A DNA stretch of 64,000 nucleotides from Bradyrhizobium australiense (GTDB lineage Bacteria; Pseudomonadota; Alphaproteobacteria; Rhizobiales; Xanthobacteraceae). The notes below the pieces were generated by a model. That model saw nothing but the letters and a program-made list of their open reading frames with translations. It was not told the DNA's origin and ran no database searches. The stretch spans positions 62,001 to 126,000 of the forward strand of contig NZ_JAAVLX010000006.1 in the NCBI RefSeq assembly GCF_013114825.1. Reading direction: 5' to 3'. Shown in pieces: positions 35,008-42,777 of this stretch. The stretch's first letter is position 1, and every line of letters begins with the position of its first letter. The translations under genes were made by a program, and so were the position numbers.

Positions 35008-35032
35008 AACGCTGCCGCGGGCCGACGGTTCC
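35008..35032 (-). promoter_or_regulatory. Sigma-EcfG promoter of the L,D-transpeptidase gene
   Basis: Minus-strand GGAAC (35032-35028), 17 bases, GTT (35010-35008). It faces left toward the start at 34959 and lies back to back with a second site facing right at 35091. Confidence 0.8.
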
Positions 35033-35090
35033 GCGACGCCGGCGCCTCGGCCTATCGCACCAAACGCGACACCGCTCACGCCTGCGCGAT

Positions 35091-35115
35091 GGAACCCGCG
35101 TCTCCGCGCCACGTT
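35091..35115 (+). promoter_or_regulatory. Sigma-EcfG promoter of the PerM/AI-2E family gene
   Basis: GGAAC (35091-35095), 17 bases, then GTT (35113-35115), preceded by C as in the consensus. The GTG start at 35184 is about 70 bases downstream. Confidence 0.8.
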
Positions 35116-35183
35116 ATAATCCCAGTCCGCTTCGCGACGTCGCTGTTGCCGTGTCATCGCCGGATCGGGCGAGGAAAACCATT

Positions 35184-36371
35184 GTGAGCGTCACTCCCAC
35201 CAAGCCGTCGCCCACCAAACCTTCGCCTGCCAAGCCATTGGCCGATAAATCCCCGCCGACAAAACCTTTGCCCGGTGAGCGCCAGCTTGCGCACGAGCGC
35301 GAAGGCACGCCGGTCCCCGATAGCAGGACAGAGTCGCCGCCGGTCATCCGCCGCACTGAAGTGGTAGTGATCTCGCTCGTCGGCCTGCTGGTCATCTGCA
35401 TCATTGTCGGCCTCTATCTCGCCAAGGCATTCTTTCTGCCGATCACGATGGCCTTCATCATCGGCACTATGCTGTCGCCCGCCGCTAACTTCCTGGAGCG
35501 TTTTCGCATTCCGCGGGCGGTCGCAGCCGTCGTGATCGTGGCCGCGGTCAGTGCCGCGGCGGCCTTCATGGTCGGCCTGATCGCTTCGCCCGCGATGGAA
35601 TGGAGCAGCAAACTCCCGGAGCTGGGCGCACGGCTGAAGGACAAGCTGCACGTGTTCGACCGGCCGCTCGCGTTTTGGCAGGAAATGCAGAGCACGCTCG
35701 GCGGCCCGGACACGCTGACCACGTTCCAATTGCCGAAAATGGAATGGGTGCAGCCGACGCTGGAATTCCTGTCGCCGACCTTTGCCGAATTCCTCTTGTT
35801 CATCGCCACCCTGATCCTGTTCATCGCGAGTTGGCGGGAACTGCGCCGGGCCTTGATCATGAATTTCGGCGAGCGCGAGTGGCGGCTGCGGACATTGCGC
35901 ATCCTCAACGAGATCGAGGAGCATCTCGGCAATTACCTTTTGGTGGTGACCACGATTAATGTCGGCGTCGGTATCGCCACCGGCCTGATCTGCGCGGTGA
36001 CCGGCATGCCCAATCCGGCCGGCCTTGGCGCCCTGGCGGCGATCCTGAATTTCATTCCGATCATCGGCCCGGTGGCGATGTTTGCCGTGCTGGTCGTGGT
36101 CGGGCTTGTCGCATTCCCGACCATCAGCGCCGGCCTTCTCGCATCCGCGATGTTTGCGGTGATGACCTTTCTGGAAGGCCATTTCCTGACGCCGACGATC
36201 GTCGGCCACCGGCTGGCGCTGAACGCGCTGGCGGTATTCCTGGCCTTGGCGTTCTGGACCTGGCTGTGGGGCCCGATGGGCGCGTTCCTGTCGTCGCCGC
36301 TCCTGATCGTCGCGCTGATCGTGAAGGAGCATTTGATGCCGCCCGATTCGCCGCAACTGCCGGAAGATTAG
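35184..36371 (+). CDS. AI-2E family (PerM/YdiK-like) membrane transporter
   Basis: The hydrophobic core of about 330 residues follows the PerM layout: paired N-terminal helices (VVVISLVGLLVIC), a long extracytoplasmic linker, then FIPIIGPVAMFAVLVVV and EGHFLTPTIVGHRLALNALAV. The N-terminus is a soluble Pro/Lys/Ser stretch built from KPSPTKPSPAKP-type repeats. GAGGAAA before the GTG at 35184 chooses this start; a GTG at 35151 and longer starts would overlap the promoter region. Substrate unknown; the AI-2 name is historical. Confidence 0.85.
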   Translation: MSVTPTKPSPTKPSPAKPLADKSPPTKPLPGERQLAHEREGTPVPDSRTESPPVIRRTEVVVISLVGLLVICIIVGLYLAKAFFLPITMAFIIGTMLSPAANFLERFRIPRAVAAVVIVAAVSAAAAFMVGLIASPAMEWSSKLPELGARLKDKLHVFDRPLAFWQEMQSTLGGPDTLTTFQLPKMEWVQPTLEFLSPTFAEFLLFIATLILFIASWRELRRALIMNFGEREWRLRTLRILNEIEEHLGNYLLVVTTINVGVGIATGLICAVTGMPNPAGLGALAAILNFIPIIGPVAMFAVLVVVGLVAFPTISAGLLASAMFAVMTFLEGHFLTPTIVGHRLALNALAVFLALAFWTWLWGPMGAFLSSPLLIVALIVKEHLMPPDSPQLPED

Positions 36372-36376
36372 GCCGG

Positions 36377-36401
36377 GGAACTTCCCGTTCCACGAAGCGT
36401 T
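36377..36401 (+). promoter_or_regulatory. Sigma-EcfG promoter of the DUF883 operon
   Basis: GGAAC (36377-36381), 17 bases, GTT (36399-36401), with the consensus C before GTT. It begins six bases after the upstream gene's stop; the ATG at 36438 is 36 bases downstream. Confidence 0.85.
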
Positions 36402-36437
36402 TGTTCCGCGGATGAACTCAGTGCCCGGGAGCTTTCG

Positions 36438-36797
36438 ATGTCTGATGCCGCCATGAAAAATCTGACGGACAAAGCTACCTACGAACGCCTGCAAAAGGAT
36501 GTGACCGCCGTGAAAAACGATATCGCAGCCCTGACCGAGCAGATCACCGACGCGCTGAACAGGTTTGCCGGCACCGCCGGCAAGCAGGCGCGGCATGGCT
36601 ACAGGCAGGCGCGCGCCAATGCGGAACAGGCGGTCGACGACATGTCCGAGCGCGGCAGCGCGATGATGGACGCCGCCCAGGACGCCGCCTCCTCGATCGA
36701 GGAGACGCTGGAAGATGCCATCGCGCAGCGTCCGCTGGCGACCGTCGCCCTCGCGCTCGGTATCGGCTTTCTGATCGGTGTGACGTGGCGTAGGTAG
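36438..36797 (+). CDS. DUF883 (ElaB/YqjD-like) membrane-anchored protein
   Basis: A 119-residue protein made of a long amphipathic helix (VKNDIAALTEQITDALNRF) and a single C-terminal membrane segment (ATVALALGIGFLIGVTWRR). In E. coli the ElaB/YqjD family binds ribosomes or stabilises the inner membrane in stationary phase. It leads a two-gene unit with the next gene, under an EcfG promoter. The C-terminal hydrophobic segment resembles that of the CsbD protein at 5.3 kb. Confidence 0.88.
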   Translation: MSDAAMKNLTDKATYERLQKDVTAVKNDIAALTEQITDALNRFAGTAGKQARHGYRQARANAEQAVDDMSERGSAMMDAAQDAASSIEETLEDAIAQRPLATVALALGIGFLIGVTWRR

Positions 36798-36929
36798 ATT
36801 TGGCGTAGGCAGGTTTGGCGCAAAGCAGTGCGCGCCGGAGAGCCATGCCTTGCATCGCCTCTTGCATTCCCGTGGCGGCGGCGCGCTGCGGGTTGTTTGT
36901 TGACGCGGTTTTCAGATCGAGGCGTGGTC

Positions 36930-37376
36930 ATGTTTCAGCGACTGATCGATGATTTCAAGGAATCGACCGGCACCGCGTTGCGGCTGACCTCGCTGGCGGC
37001 AGCTGCGGCCATGGCATTGCTGGTCACGACCGCGTTTCTGTGCGCGGCGGCCTTCGTATTCGTGCTGGAGAGGTACGGCCCCGTGCAGGCCTGCCTGACC
37101 GGGGCCGCAATCTTCTTCGTGATCACTCTCATCGCGGCCGGCAGCTACATGGCGCGCAAGAAGCAGATCGAGGCGCGCGCCGAACAAGCGGCGAAGGCGG
37201 CAAAATCCACCGCGCAGACCGTGCTGTCCGATCCGATGCTGGTTGCCGCCGGCATCCAGGTGATCCGCGCCATCGGCGTCAAGAAGCTGATCCCGATTCT
37301 TGCGGTCGGCGGACTGGCGTTGGGATTTTTGGCCAGCCGCGCCAACGCAAGCAGCGGCGAGGCGCCGGCGGAGTAG
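36930..37376 (+). CDS. Small membrane protein, phage-holin-family-like partner of DUF883
   Basis: A 148-residue protein with MFQRLIDDFKESTGTALRL, two adjacent membrane helices (MALLVTTAFLCAAAFVFVL and ACLTGAAIFFVITLIAAG), a basic amphipathic stretch and a third weaker helix near the C-terminus. Holin-family (DUF1469-like) proteins are often encoded beside DUF883 proteins in rhizobia. The start at 36930 is chosen over the open frame from 36828. It is probably cotranscribed with the stress-induced DUF883 gene 132 bases upstream. Confidence 0.75.
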   Translation: MFQRLIDDFKESTGTALRLTSLAAAAAMALLVTTAFLCAAAFVFVLERYGPVQACLTGAAIFFVITLIAAGSYMARKKQIEARAEQAAKAAKSTAQTVLSDPMLVAAGIQVIRAIGVKKLIPILAVGGLALGFLASRANASSGEAPAE

Positions 37377-37477
37377 GCGCGACGCCGGGTCTTCCGTGGC
37401 CACATGAGCGAAGCAACCGGATCGGATTTCGAGGTCGTCACCTTGAGCCAGCAGGGATGCGGCATACTCGCTGCGTT

Positions 37478-37576
37478 CCCTCCCCCCTTGCGGGGGAGGG
37501 CTAGGGAGAGGGGTGGCGGCATCGGCAGTGCTCGACCCCTCTCCCCGACCCTCCCCCGCAAGGGGGGAGGGAGCTC
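37478..37576. repeat. Palindromic repeat with C/G runs
   Basis: CCCTCCCCCCTTGCGGGGGA on the left is answered by CCCTCCCCCGCAAGGGGGGA on the right, with AGGGAGAGGGG / CCCCTCTCCC blocks inside. The same motif flanks the DUF559 gene at 53.1-53.7 kb. It may terminate the DUF883 transcript. Confidence 0.8.
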
Positions 37577-37610
37577 ACCGTCCGCGCGGCGACAGTGCGC
37601 GTATGATTCA

Positions 37611-38250
37611 AAACAAGATATGAGCTCGCGATCTCGCGGCGCATGGCGCCCGAGGGTTGCTCTTCTCTTTCCGCCCTCTCATCAGAGGGCGCAGGGAAGA
37701 CCGGGTGCTGGCTGCACCCGCGGTCTCGTGTGCAATTGCGAACAAAAAGCGCGCACACGAGCATACAGGTACAGCGGGAGCACATCCCGGCCTTCCCTGC
37801 GCAATGGCTTTACGGCTTACTTCGAGTCTCCCCGGTGAACGGCTTTCTTGCCACCGTCGCTCCACGAGATAACCCGTGAAACTTAGCGCCAGCACCGCGG
37901 CGCCAGGACCACACGACTTCGCCGTACGCGTCAGGCGCCACCGTCCTGCGCGCCATTCGCGTCCATCGCATCTCACCGCACGTTCGTGACGATCGCGAAG
38001 CGCCCCTCCAACGGGTGCGACGGGCGGAGTCAAACCATTGATTTGTCCGACAACGGAAGAGGAATATTTTTTGTGAAGGGTCTGGACAGACTTTTGGTGA
38101 TTTGCCCGTCGTGCCAATTGGTCGCAGCCGCGCATTGAATTTTCGCTTGTGCGCGCGGCAAATCAGTTTGCGGTTTGTGGGGGGCAAAGAAAGCGTGCCC
38201 ACCATGAGGAAGCGTGCTCGATGATAGATGGTAGGCACGGCGCTACACGC
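37611..38250. repeat. Dispersed Bradyrhizobium-type non-coding repeat region
   Basis: About 640 bases with several overlapping open frames on both strands but no convincing gene. The stretch around 37690-37900 (GCGCAGGGAAGACCGGGTGC, TCTCCCCGGTGAACGGC) and the minus-frame peptide ALRDRHERAV ... RTAKSCGP resemble a repeat that I recall as frequent in Bradyrhizobium genomes, where it yields spurious gene calls. CGCAGGGAAG and CTTCCCTGCG form an inverted pair inside it. Copy number cannot be checked here. Confidence 0.5.
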
Positions 38251-38295
38251 CTTTACCCACCCTTCTGATCTCGCTACGACGCCTCACTCCGCGGA

Positions 38296-38694
38296 TCAGG
38301 TCACGCAACGGCCGGGTTGGAGCAGTTTTGCAATTTCGGTCAACACGCTAACGGGCGGTTCGCAGGCGATTGCCGTCTGTGATTTGCCGGGCTTGGTGTC
38401 TGGCTTGGCCGGTGGCGCCGAGCGGTTCCGCGCCTCCTCCTGGACCACGGGAACACGTACCACCACGGAGGTGTCGTCGAGGCCGACGGTCCGGATCGTA
38501 ATCGTCTCGGTCTGGCCCGCCGCGGCTTTGACCGCCGCGCGGTCGGCCTTGGCGGCGCGATTGATGTCCGTTCCGTTCGGGGTCGCGGTGAGTTGCAGCC
38601 GACTGGTGAGATCATGACCGGAAGCAAGCTGAACGGCGCCTAACGTACCGGTAACGGCGAGAGCGGCTAAAATTGCTTTGAAAATCTGTGACAT
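38296..38694 (-). CDS. Secreted hypothetical protein
   Basis: A 132-residue product with a signal-like N-terminus (ILAALAVTGTLGAVQLASG) followed by LTATPNGTDINRAAKADRAA, a short TITIRTVGLDDTSVVVRVP beta-rich part, a Lys/Pro linker and a Cys-containing end (IACEPPVSVLTEIAKLLQPGRC). The two cysteines could pair. No family is recognised. Codon use and the export signal support a real gene. Confidence 0.7.
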   Translation of the reverse strand: MSQIFKAILAALAVTGTLGAVQLASGHDLTSRLQLTATPNGTDINRAAKADRAAVKAAAGQTETITIRTVGLDDTSVVVRVPVVQEEARNRSAPPAKPDTKPGKSQTAIACEPPVSVLTEIAKLLQPGRCVT

Positions 38695-38789
38695 GGCTCC
38701 GTGTCCCTCGCCCCGTGGCTCACGGACACAACCCGAACCGAGTAGCCGTAGGTCCGGCGCTTATCAATCACTTAACCGTGTACGAAAAA

Positions 38790-38926
38790 GATTCAAAAAT
38801 ATTTGCGGCACCATGGAACGAATCCGGGGGGCTCGGAGTCATCTCGGCAGCCGGTTATTCCCCCTGCCCCATTGACCGGCGACGTAGGGCGCGACCGTGG
38901 TGATGCCGGTCGCGCCCTGCTTTTTT
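38790..38926 (+). ncRNA. Candidate small RNA with C-rich loop and strong terminator
   Basis: No gene on the plus strand explains the strong terminator at 38886-38926. Just before it GCCGGT and ACCGGC (about 38850-38880) can form a six-base-pair stem whose 19-base loop is C-rich (CCCCCTGCCCC), a form seen in sRNAs that target ribosome-binding sites. The 5' end is unknown; the AT-rich stretch near 38772-38803 could hold a promoter. A 20-codon frame from 38813 is an alternative. Confidence 0.4.
38886..38926 (+). terminator. Strong intrinsic terminator
   Basis: AGGGCGCGACCG (38886-38897) pairs perfectly with CGGTCGCGCCCT (38907-38918) over a nine-base loop, then GC and six T. There is no T-run on the other strand, so it serves plus-strand transcription. 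Confidence 0.88.
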
Positions 38927-39067
38927 CAATTTCCACATGCAGGGTCTTCGTCTGTTCGTGTGCTGGTGATGTCGCGCGCGGCGCGCTGTTGTTTTGCACT
39001 TCAATGCGAATCATGGCGCAAGTCTTGGCCACTGCTGCTCGATTACAGCAGGGGTAACTTCAGCGAA

Positions 39068-39457
39068 TTATTTCACCCACAGCTTGAGCGGAACGCCCTG
39101 TCGACCAGGGCAATTCATCGTACCGGAATATGAATCTGACAATTGTCCGGCGTAGGTGCACTCGACGCCAGCCACCGATATTATTGCATTCAATCTCGAC
39201 GACGCAGTCGAGATTCTAAAACGCAGGGCACCTGTCTTCTCTTCCGGACCATCCTGGGTGCAGATGCCAACGTGCTTCATCGTCAAAGGGCCGGAGTATT
39301 CCGGGGTCGAGCCGGAAGTCGTTTCCGCAACCGTTGCGGTCAACTCCCACTCGCCGAGATAACCGGAATACCCGATGACCTGAAGCGGCTGCGCAGCCCC
39401 GGCTGGAGATGGGGTCACGAGAACACTCAGCAGGACTGGGAGAAAATATGTTTTCAT
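39068..39457 (-). CDS. Secreted hypothetical protein with cysteines
   Basis: A 129-residue exported protein: signal peptide ending PSPAGA, then a beta-rich mature part (YLGEWELTATVAETTSG, LRFRISTASSRLNAIISVAG). Cysteines lie in GICTQDG, VECTYAG and MNCPGR, so one disulfide and one free thiol are possible. It is encoded 21 bases after the TPR-protein stop on the opposite side of the reading direction, i.e. upstream of it on the same strand. No family recognised. Confidence 0.72.
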   Translation of the reverse strand: MKTYFLPVLLSVLVTPSPAGAAQPLQVIGYSGYLGEWELTATVAETTSGSTPEYSGPLTMKHVGICTQDGPEEKTGALRFRISTASSRLNAIISVAGVECTYAGQLSDSYSGTMNCPGRQGVPLKLWVK

Positions 39458-39478
39458 GACCCCTGCTTGCCTTCCGCC

Positions 39479-41062
39479 TCAGCGCCTCTGCAGGAACGCT
39501 TGCGCCTCGGCAACTTCAGTGCGCGCCTTATCGGCACCCTCGGCGATCGCGACGACCTTGCTGTAGTACTCCCTTGCCTTGGTGAGGTCGCCAGATTTTT
39601 CGGCAGCCATGGCCGCACCCGCATAGGCCCCGAGCCGATTGGGCTCCTTCCTTAGCGTCGCCTCGAAGGCTGCGAGCGCTTCCTTGGCCATGCCGCGCTC
39701 CAGCAGCATGGAGCCGTATAGCTCGCGCGCCGGCTTAGGCACGCCGGGTGTAACTGGATGTTTTTCGGTCTTGTCCTCAGCATCGGCGGCCGCGCTCATC
39801 GCGGCCAGCGCCTCGTCCTGCTTGCCTTCGGCATGTAGAACCCAGGCGGCAGCGACCTGCCGCTCGATGTCCACCTGCTCCGACCAATAGGCGTCCTTTG
39901 CCGCACGCAACTTGTCGCGCAACTCGACGAGCTTGTCGATGTCGGCCTTGGCGGCCTCAGGATTGCCTGAGCGGGCCGCCCCGAGCGCACGGGCGCAATA
40001 CGTAATTGCCTGCACCTGAGCCAGCGGGCTCGGACGGACCTGAAGGTTCGCTGCCGCCTTCCAGTCGCCGCGTTCTACCAAGTAACGTGCCGGCGAGATG
40101 GCCAGCGCGTAAGGCCCGGGCAGGAAGGTCTCGGTGAAACCGGTGATCGCCGTCATTTCATTGATGACGGCCTTGGCTTTATCGTCCTGCCCGAGCTGCA
40201 AGTAGGCATAGACCTGGTAGTCCATGGCGTGCAACTGGTCGTGGAGATCTCCGGACTCTTTGGCCACGCGCGCCGCTTCGGCGTTCGATGCGATCGATTC
40301 AGTCCAATAGCCGACGCGGGTGAAAATGTGCGACGGCATATGCTGGGCATGCGGCGAAGCTGGCGCGATTTTGGCGTAGCGCCGCGCCGCATTGAGGCCT
40401 TTTTCGGCAATCGGCGGATAATCATAGAGATGGATCAGGTAATGCGAGACGCCGGGATGTTGTGGCTGGCGTTCTGCAATTGGCTCCAGGATTGCCGCTC
40501 CCTTGAGCTGGCTGGCGTAGGTCTTGTCTGCAGGTGATGCCGAAGTATTGAGCGCGAGAGCATAATGGATCTGCGCCTCGTCGTCCTTGGGATAGCGCTG
40601 CGCCAGTTGCTCCATGGCCTTCGCGTAGGCCTGGATGCGGGTGCGGTGATCGATCTTCTCGTGGTCGGCATACATGACGGCGAGCGCGTCGATATAGTCC
40701 CGCTCGCGCTGGGTCTTGGCGCCGACGCTCTGGCCCTTGGCAATCATGGCCGCGCCCTCGACGAGATTCTTCGTGGGCGGCGAGGTGTGCGGATTCCACA
40801 GCAAGCTTAGCGCGATGCCCCAATAGGCAATGGCGCATTCGGGATCGGCCTTCAGCGCATCTTCGAATACCCTTTGCGAAGCGCGGTACCAGAACGAGTG
40901 CTGATACAGCATCCCCTGGTTAAAAAGCCTATGCGCTTCCGGTTTGCATGATGTTTCGAAGTTCACCGTACCGAGCTTGTCGTCCGATTGTCCCAATGCG
41001 GGTTGCGCGAGCGAAAGTCCTGCCGCCGCTACGGCGACAACCGCGAATAATGTGTTTCTCAT
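39479..41062 (-). CDS. Periplasmic tetratricopeptide-repeat protein
   Basis: A 527-residue protein with a signal peptide ending QPALG, followed by helical repeats of TPR type (for example YRASQRVFEDALKADPECA and AKEALAAFEATLRKEPNRLGA). Conserved His-rich segments HYLIHLYDYP and HAQHMPSHIFTRVGYW in the middle are shared by a group of large secreted TPR proteins in proteobacteria. No catalytic domain is visible. It probably mediates protein contacts outside the cytoplasm. Confidence 0.85.
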   Translation of the reverse strand: MRNTLFAVVAVAAAGLSLAQPALGQSDDKLGTVNFETSCKPEAHRLFNQGMLYQHSFWYRASQRVFEDALKADPECAIAYWGIALSLLWNPHTSPPTKNLVEGAAMIAKGQSVGAKTQRERDYIDALAVMYADHEKIDHRTRIQAYAKAMEQLAQRYPKDDEAQIHYALALNTSASPADKTYASQLKGAAILEPIAERQPQHPGVSHYLIHLYDYPPIAEKGLNAARRYAKIAPASPHAQHMPSHIFTRVGYWTESIASNAEAARVAKESGDLHDQLHAMDYQVYAYLQLGQDDKAKAVINEMTAITGFTETFLPGPYALAISPARYLVERGDWKAAANLQVRPSPLAQVQAITYCARALGAARSGNPEAAKADIDKLVELRDKLRAAKDAYWSEQVDIERQVAAAWVLHAEGKQDEALAAMSAAADAEDKTEKHPVTPGVPKPARELYGSMLLERGMAKEALAAFEATLRKEPNRLGAYAGAAMAAEKSGDLTKAREYYSKVVAIAEGADKARTEVAEAQAFLQRR

Positions 41063-41230
41063 GATTCAGCTCCAAGCAGCATTCAATACCGACAGAGCAC
41101 GCTCGGAGATTATGCGGATTTCATGAGGCCCGCCATGCCTTTCTACTTGGCAATGCAAGCTACTTGGCACTGCAAGGCACGTCAGCGATGCTTACACTTG
41201 TCTTGCCGCTGAAGGCGAGATCGCCTGTCG

Positions 41231-41744
41231 CTATCGCCTGGCCGCCTTCATTTCCTCGCACGGCTTCACGTCCTGCGACCGGCTGTAAATCGCAATCGCC
41301 ACGATCAGCACCAGCGTCAACGTGCCGAACAGCTCGCGGTAAGCATCTTCCGTCCGCGCGCCGCTGGCGAGCGGTTCGAACGCGTCGCCTATGATTCCGG
41401 AAAGCGTCTGCATGCAAGCGACGCCGAGCATCACCGATGTGTTCATGGTCGAGATGCCGCGGCCGATCAGGCGGTCGGGGAAGATGCCGCGGCCATGCGT
41501 CATCACCGTGCTACTGGAGGCGGAGAAGAAGCCCATGCAATGATGACGGCAGGTGGGAGAACAGCGCCAGAACCGCGAGCAGCAAAATGATCGCCGAGGT
41601 GCCGCCAATGGCGATCCATTTGCGGGTATCGAGCCGGCGGTCGAGCGGGCCGAAGGCGAGCATGCTGGCCTGGTAGGCGAGCACGGCGCAGAGCAGGACA
41701 TTGCCGACCGCTCGGCGAGCTGCATCGGCGAAGGGACGTTCCGG
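41231..41744 (-). pseudogene. Decayed MFS transporter gene (C-terminal remnant, frameshifted)
   Basis: Read on the minus strand, one frame from 41744 gives RPFADAARRAVGNVLLCAVL and AYQASMLAFGPLDRRLDTRK with further hydrophobic helices, then stops near 41520. Another frame continues with STVMTHGRGIFPDRLIGRG, NTSVMLGVACMQTLSGIIGD and ends at KAARR (41231). Together they look like the last three to four helices of a major-facilitator protein, broken by an indel close to 41530. A stop at 41745-41747 and the lack of any upstream half show that the N-terminal part is gone. Confidence 0.72.
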
Positions 41745-41851
41745 TTATTTTCTTGTTGCTAGCCGCGAGCCTATGCGGGCGCGGCGCGCCGTTCAACAAG
41801 AAATCAATCCGAGTGGCAGCCTCTATATCGGGGCGAGCATGGCCATTGCCG

Positions 41852-41885
41852 AAAAAAAATCCGGCGCGCAGGTAGCGCGCCGGAT
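41852..41885 (-). terminator. Intrinsic terminator of the candidate small RNA
   Basis: ATCCGGCGCGC (41859-41869) and GCGCGCCGGAT (41875-41885) form an 11-base-pair stem with a five-base loop; eight T follow on the minus strand. The phyR terminator at 43999-44033 has the same stem sequence. Confidence 0.9.
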
Positions 41886-42000
41886 CAGTTCGACCAGCTT
41901 TCACGTCCAAGCTGGTGGCCCAGCCAGGGGGAGGTGCCTGGCCGAGAACACGGTAAGGCCGGCGGCCGCCGATCCCAACGTGTGGAATTCCGGGATCGGG
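41852..42000 (-). ncRNA. Candidate trans-acting small RNA (four hairpins, minus strand)
   Basis: Reading leftward there are four stems in a row. CCGATCCC pairs with GGGATCGG (41999-41992 with 41976-41969). GCCAGG pairs with CCTGGC (41942-41937 with 41928-41923) around the loop CACCTCCC, an anti-Shine-Dalgarno sequence. ACCAGCTT pairs perfectly with AAGCTGGT (41916-41909 with 41900-41893). An 11-base-pair terminator with eight T follows. No coding frame fits. The layout resembles AbcR-type and other alphaproteobacterial sRNAs, but membership is not shown. The 5' end is a guess; a TATGAT lies about 15-20 bases further upstream. Confidence 0.55.
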
Positions 42001-42165
42001 GGCGTATCAATCATACCGCCGGCCTCACGAGCCGGAGGTGAACTGCTTCACAGACCGCGTGCACAAAAAAGCAGGCCGTGCAGCGGGCACGTGGGATCCA
42101 TTCCAACTCTACACAACAACAACTCGGATTAGTCCGCAGCGCGCGGTTCCACGGTCAATCAGAAA

Positions 42166-42777
42166 TCATTCCGCAATGCCACCGCCATTGATCGCTCCGC
42201 GCGTCGCGAACGACGGCAATTGCTGGCGGATGTCGCGTAGTCCCGGCCGCTCGGACGGATCGCGCCCGAGCACTGCCTTCAATTCCGCAAGCTCGATGAA
42301 AGCATCGGCCTGACGCCGCAGTTCGTCAGCCACCATCGGCGGCTGGCTGGTCAGGGTCGAGACGACAGTAACGTGCACGCCGCGGCGCTGCACCGCCTCC
42401 AGCAGCGGGCGGAAATCCCCATCGCCGGAGAACAGAAACATCTTGTCGATACGCTCGGCGAGTTCCATCGCATTGACGGCAAGCTCGATATGCATGCTGC
42501 CCTTCACCTTCCGGCGGCCGCCAGCGTCAGTGAATTCCTTGGTCAGCTTGGTGACGACGGTGTAGCCGTTATAATCGAGCCAATCGATCAGGGGACGGAT
42601 CGATGTATATTCCTGATCCTCGACAATGGTCGTGTAGTAGAACGCGCGCAATAAAGCGCCACGGCCCTGAAACTCCTTGAGCAGACGCCGGTAATCGATA
42701 TCGAAACCGAGTGTCCTGGCGGTCGCGTATAGATTGGCGCCATCGATAAAGAGTGCGATTCTGTCGGACTGCATCAT
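42166..42777 (-). CDS. NYN-domain (LabA/DUF88) putative ribonuclease
   Basis: The 203-residue protein has the NYN (PIN-like) active-site acids: ALFIDGANLY near the N-terminus, FSGDGDFRPLLEAVQRRG in the middle, and a further Asp in MELAERIDKMFLF. LabA-like proteins are small PIN-fold nucleases or RNA-binding regulators. Two adjacent ATGs at 42777 and 42774 precede QSDRIALFIDG; an ATG at 42795 is less likely. RNA processing is a family-level expectation only. Confidence 0.85.
   Translation of the reverse strand: MMQSDRIALFIDGANLYATARTLGFDIDYRRLLKEFQGRGALLRAFYYTTIVEDQEYTSIRPLIDWLDYNGYTVVTKLTKEFTDAGGRRKVKGSMHIELAVNAMELAERIDKMFLFSGDGDFRPLLEAVQRRGVHVTVVSTLTSQPPMVADELRRQADAFIELAELKAVLGRDPSERPGLRDIRQQLPSFATRGAINGGGIAE

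Noticed and set aside
37608..38135. 175-residue minus-strand frame with RTAKSCGP-like text
   Set aside because: Composition and recollection point to a translated dispersed repeat, not a protein gene; neighbouring frames on both strands are equally long.
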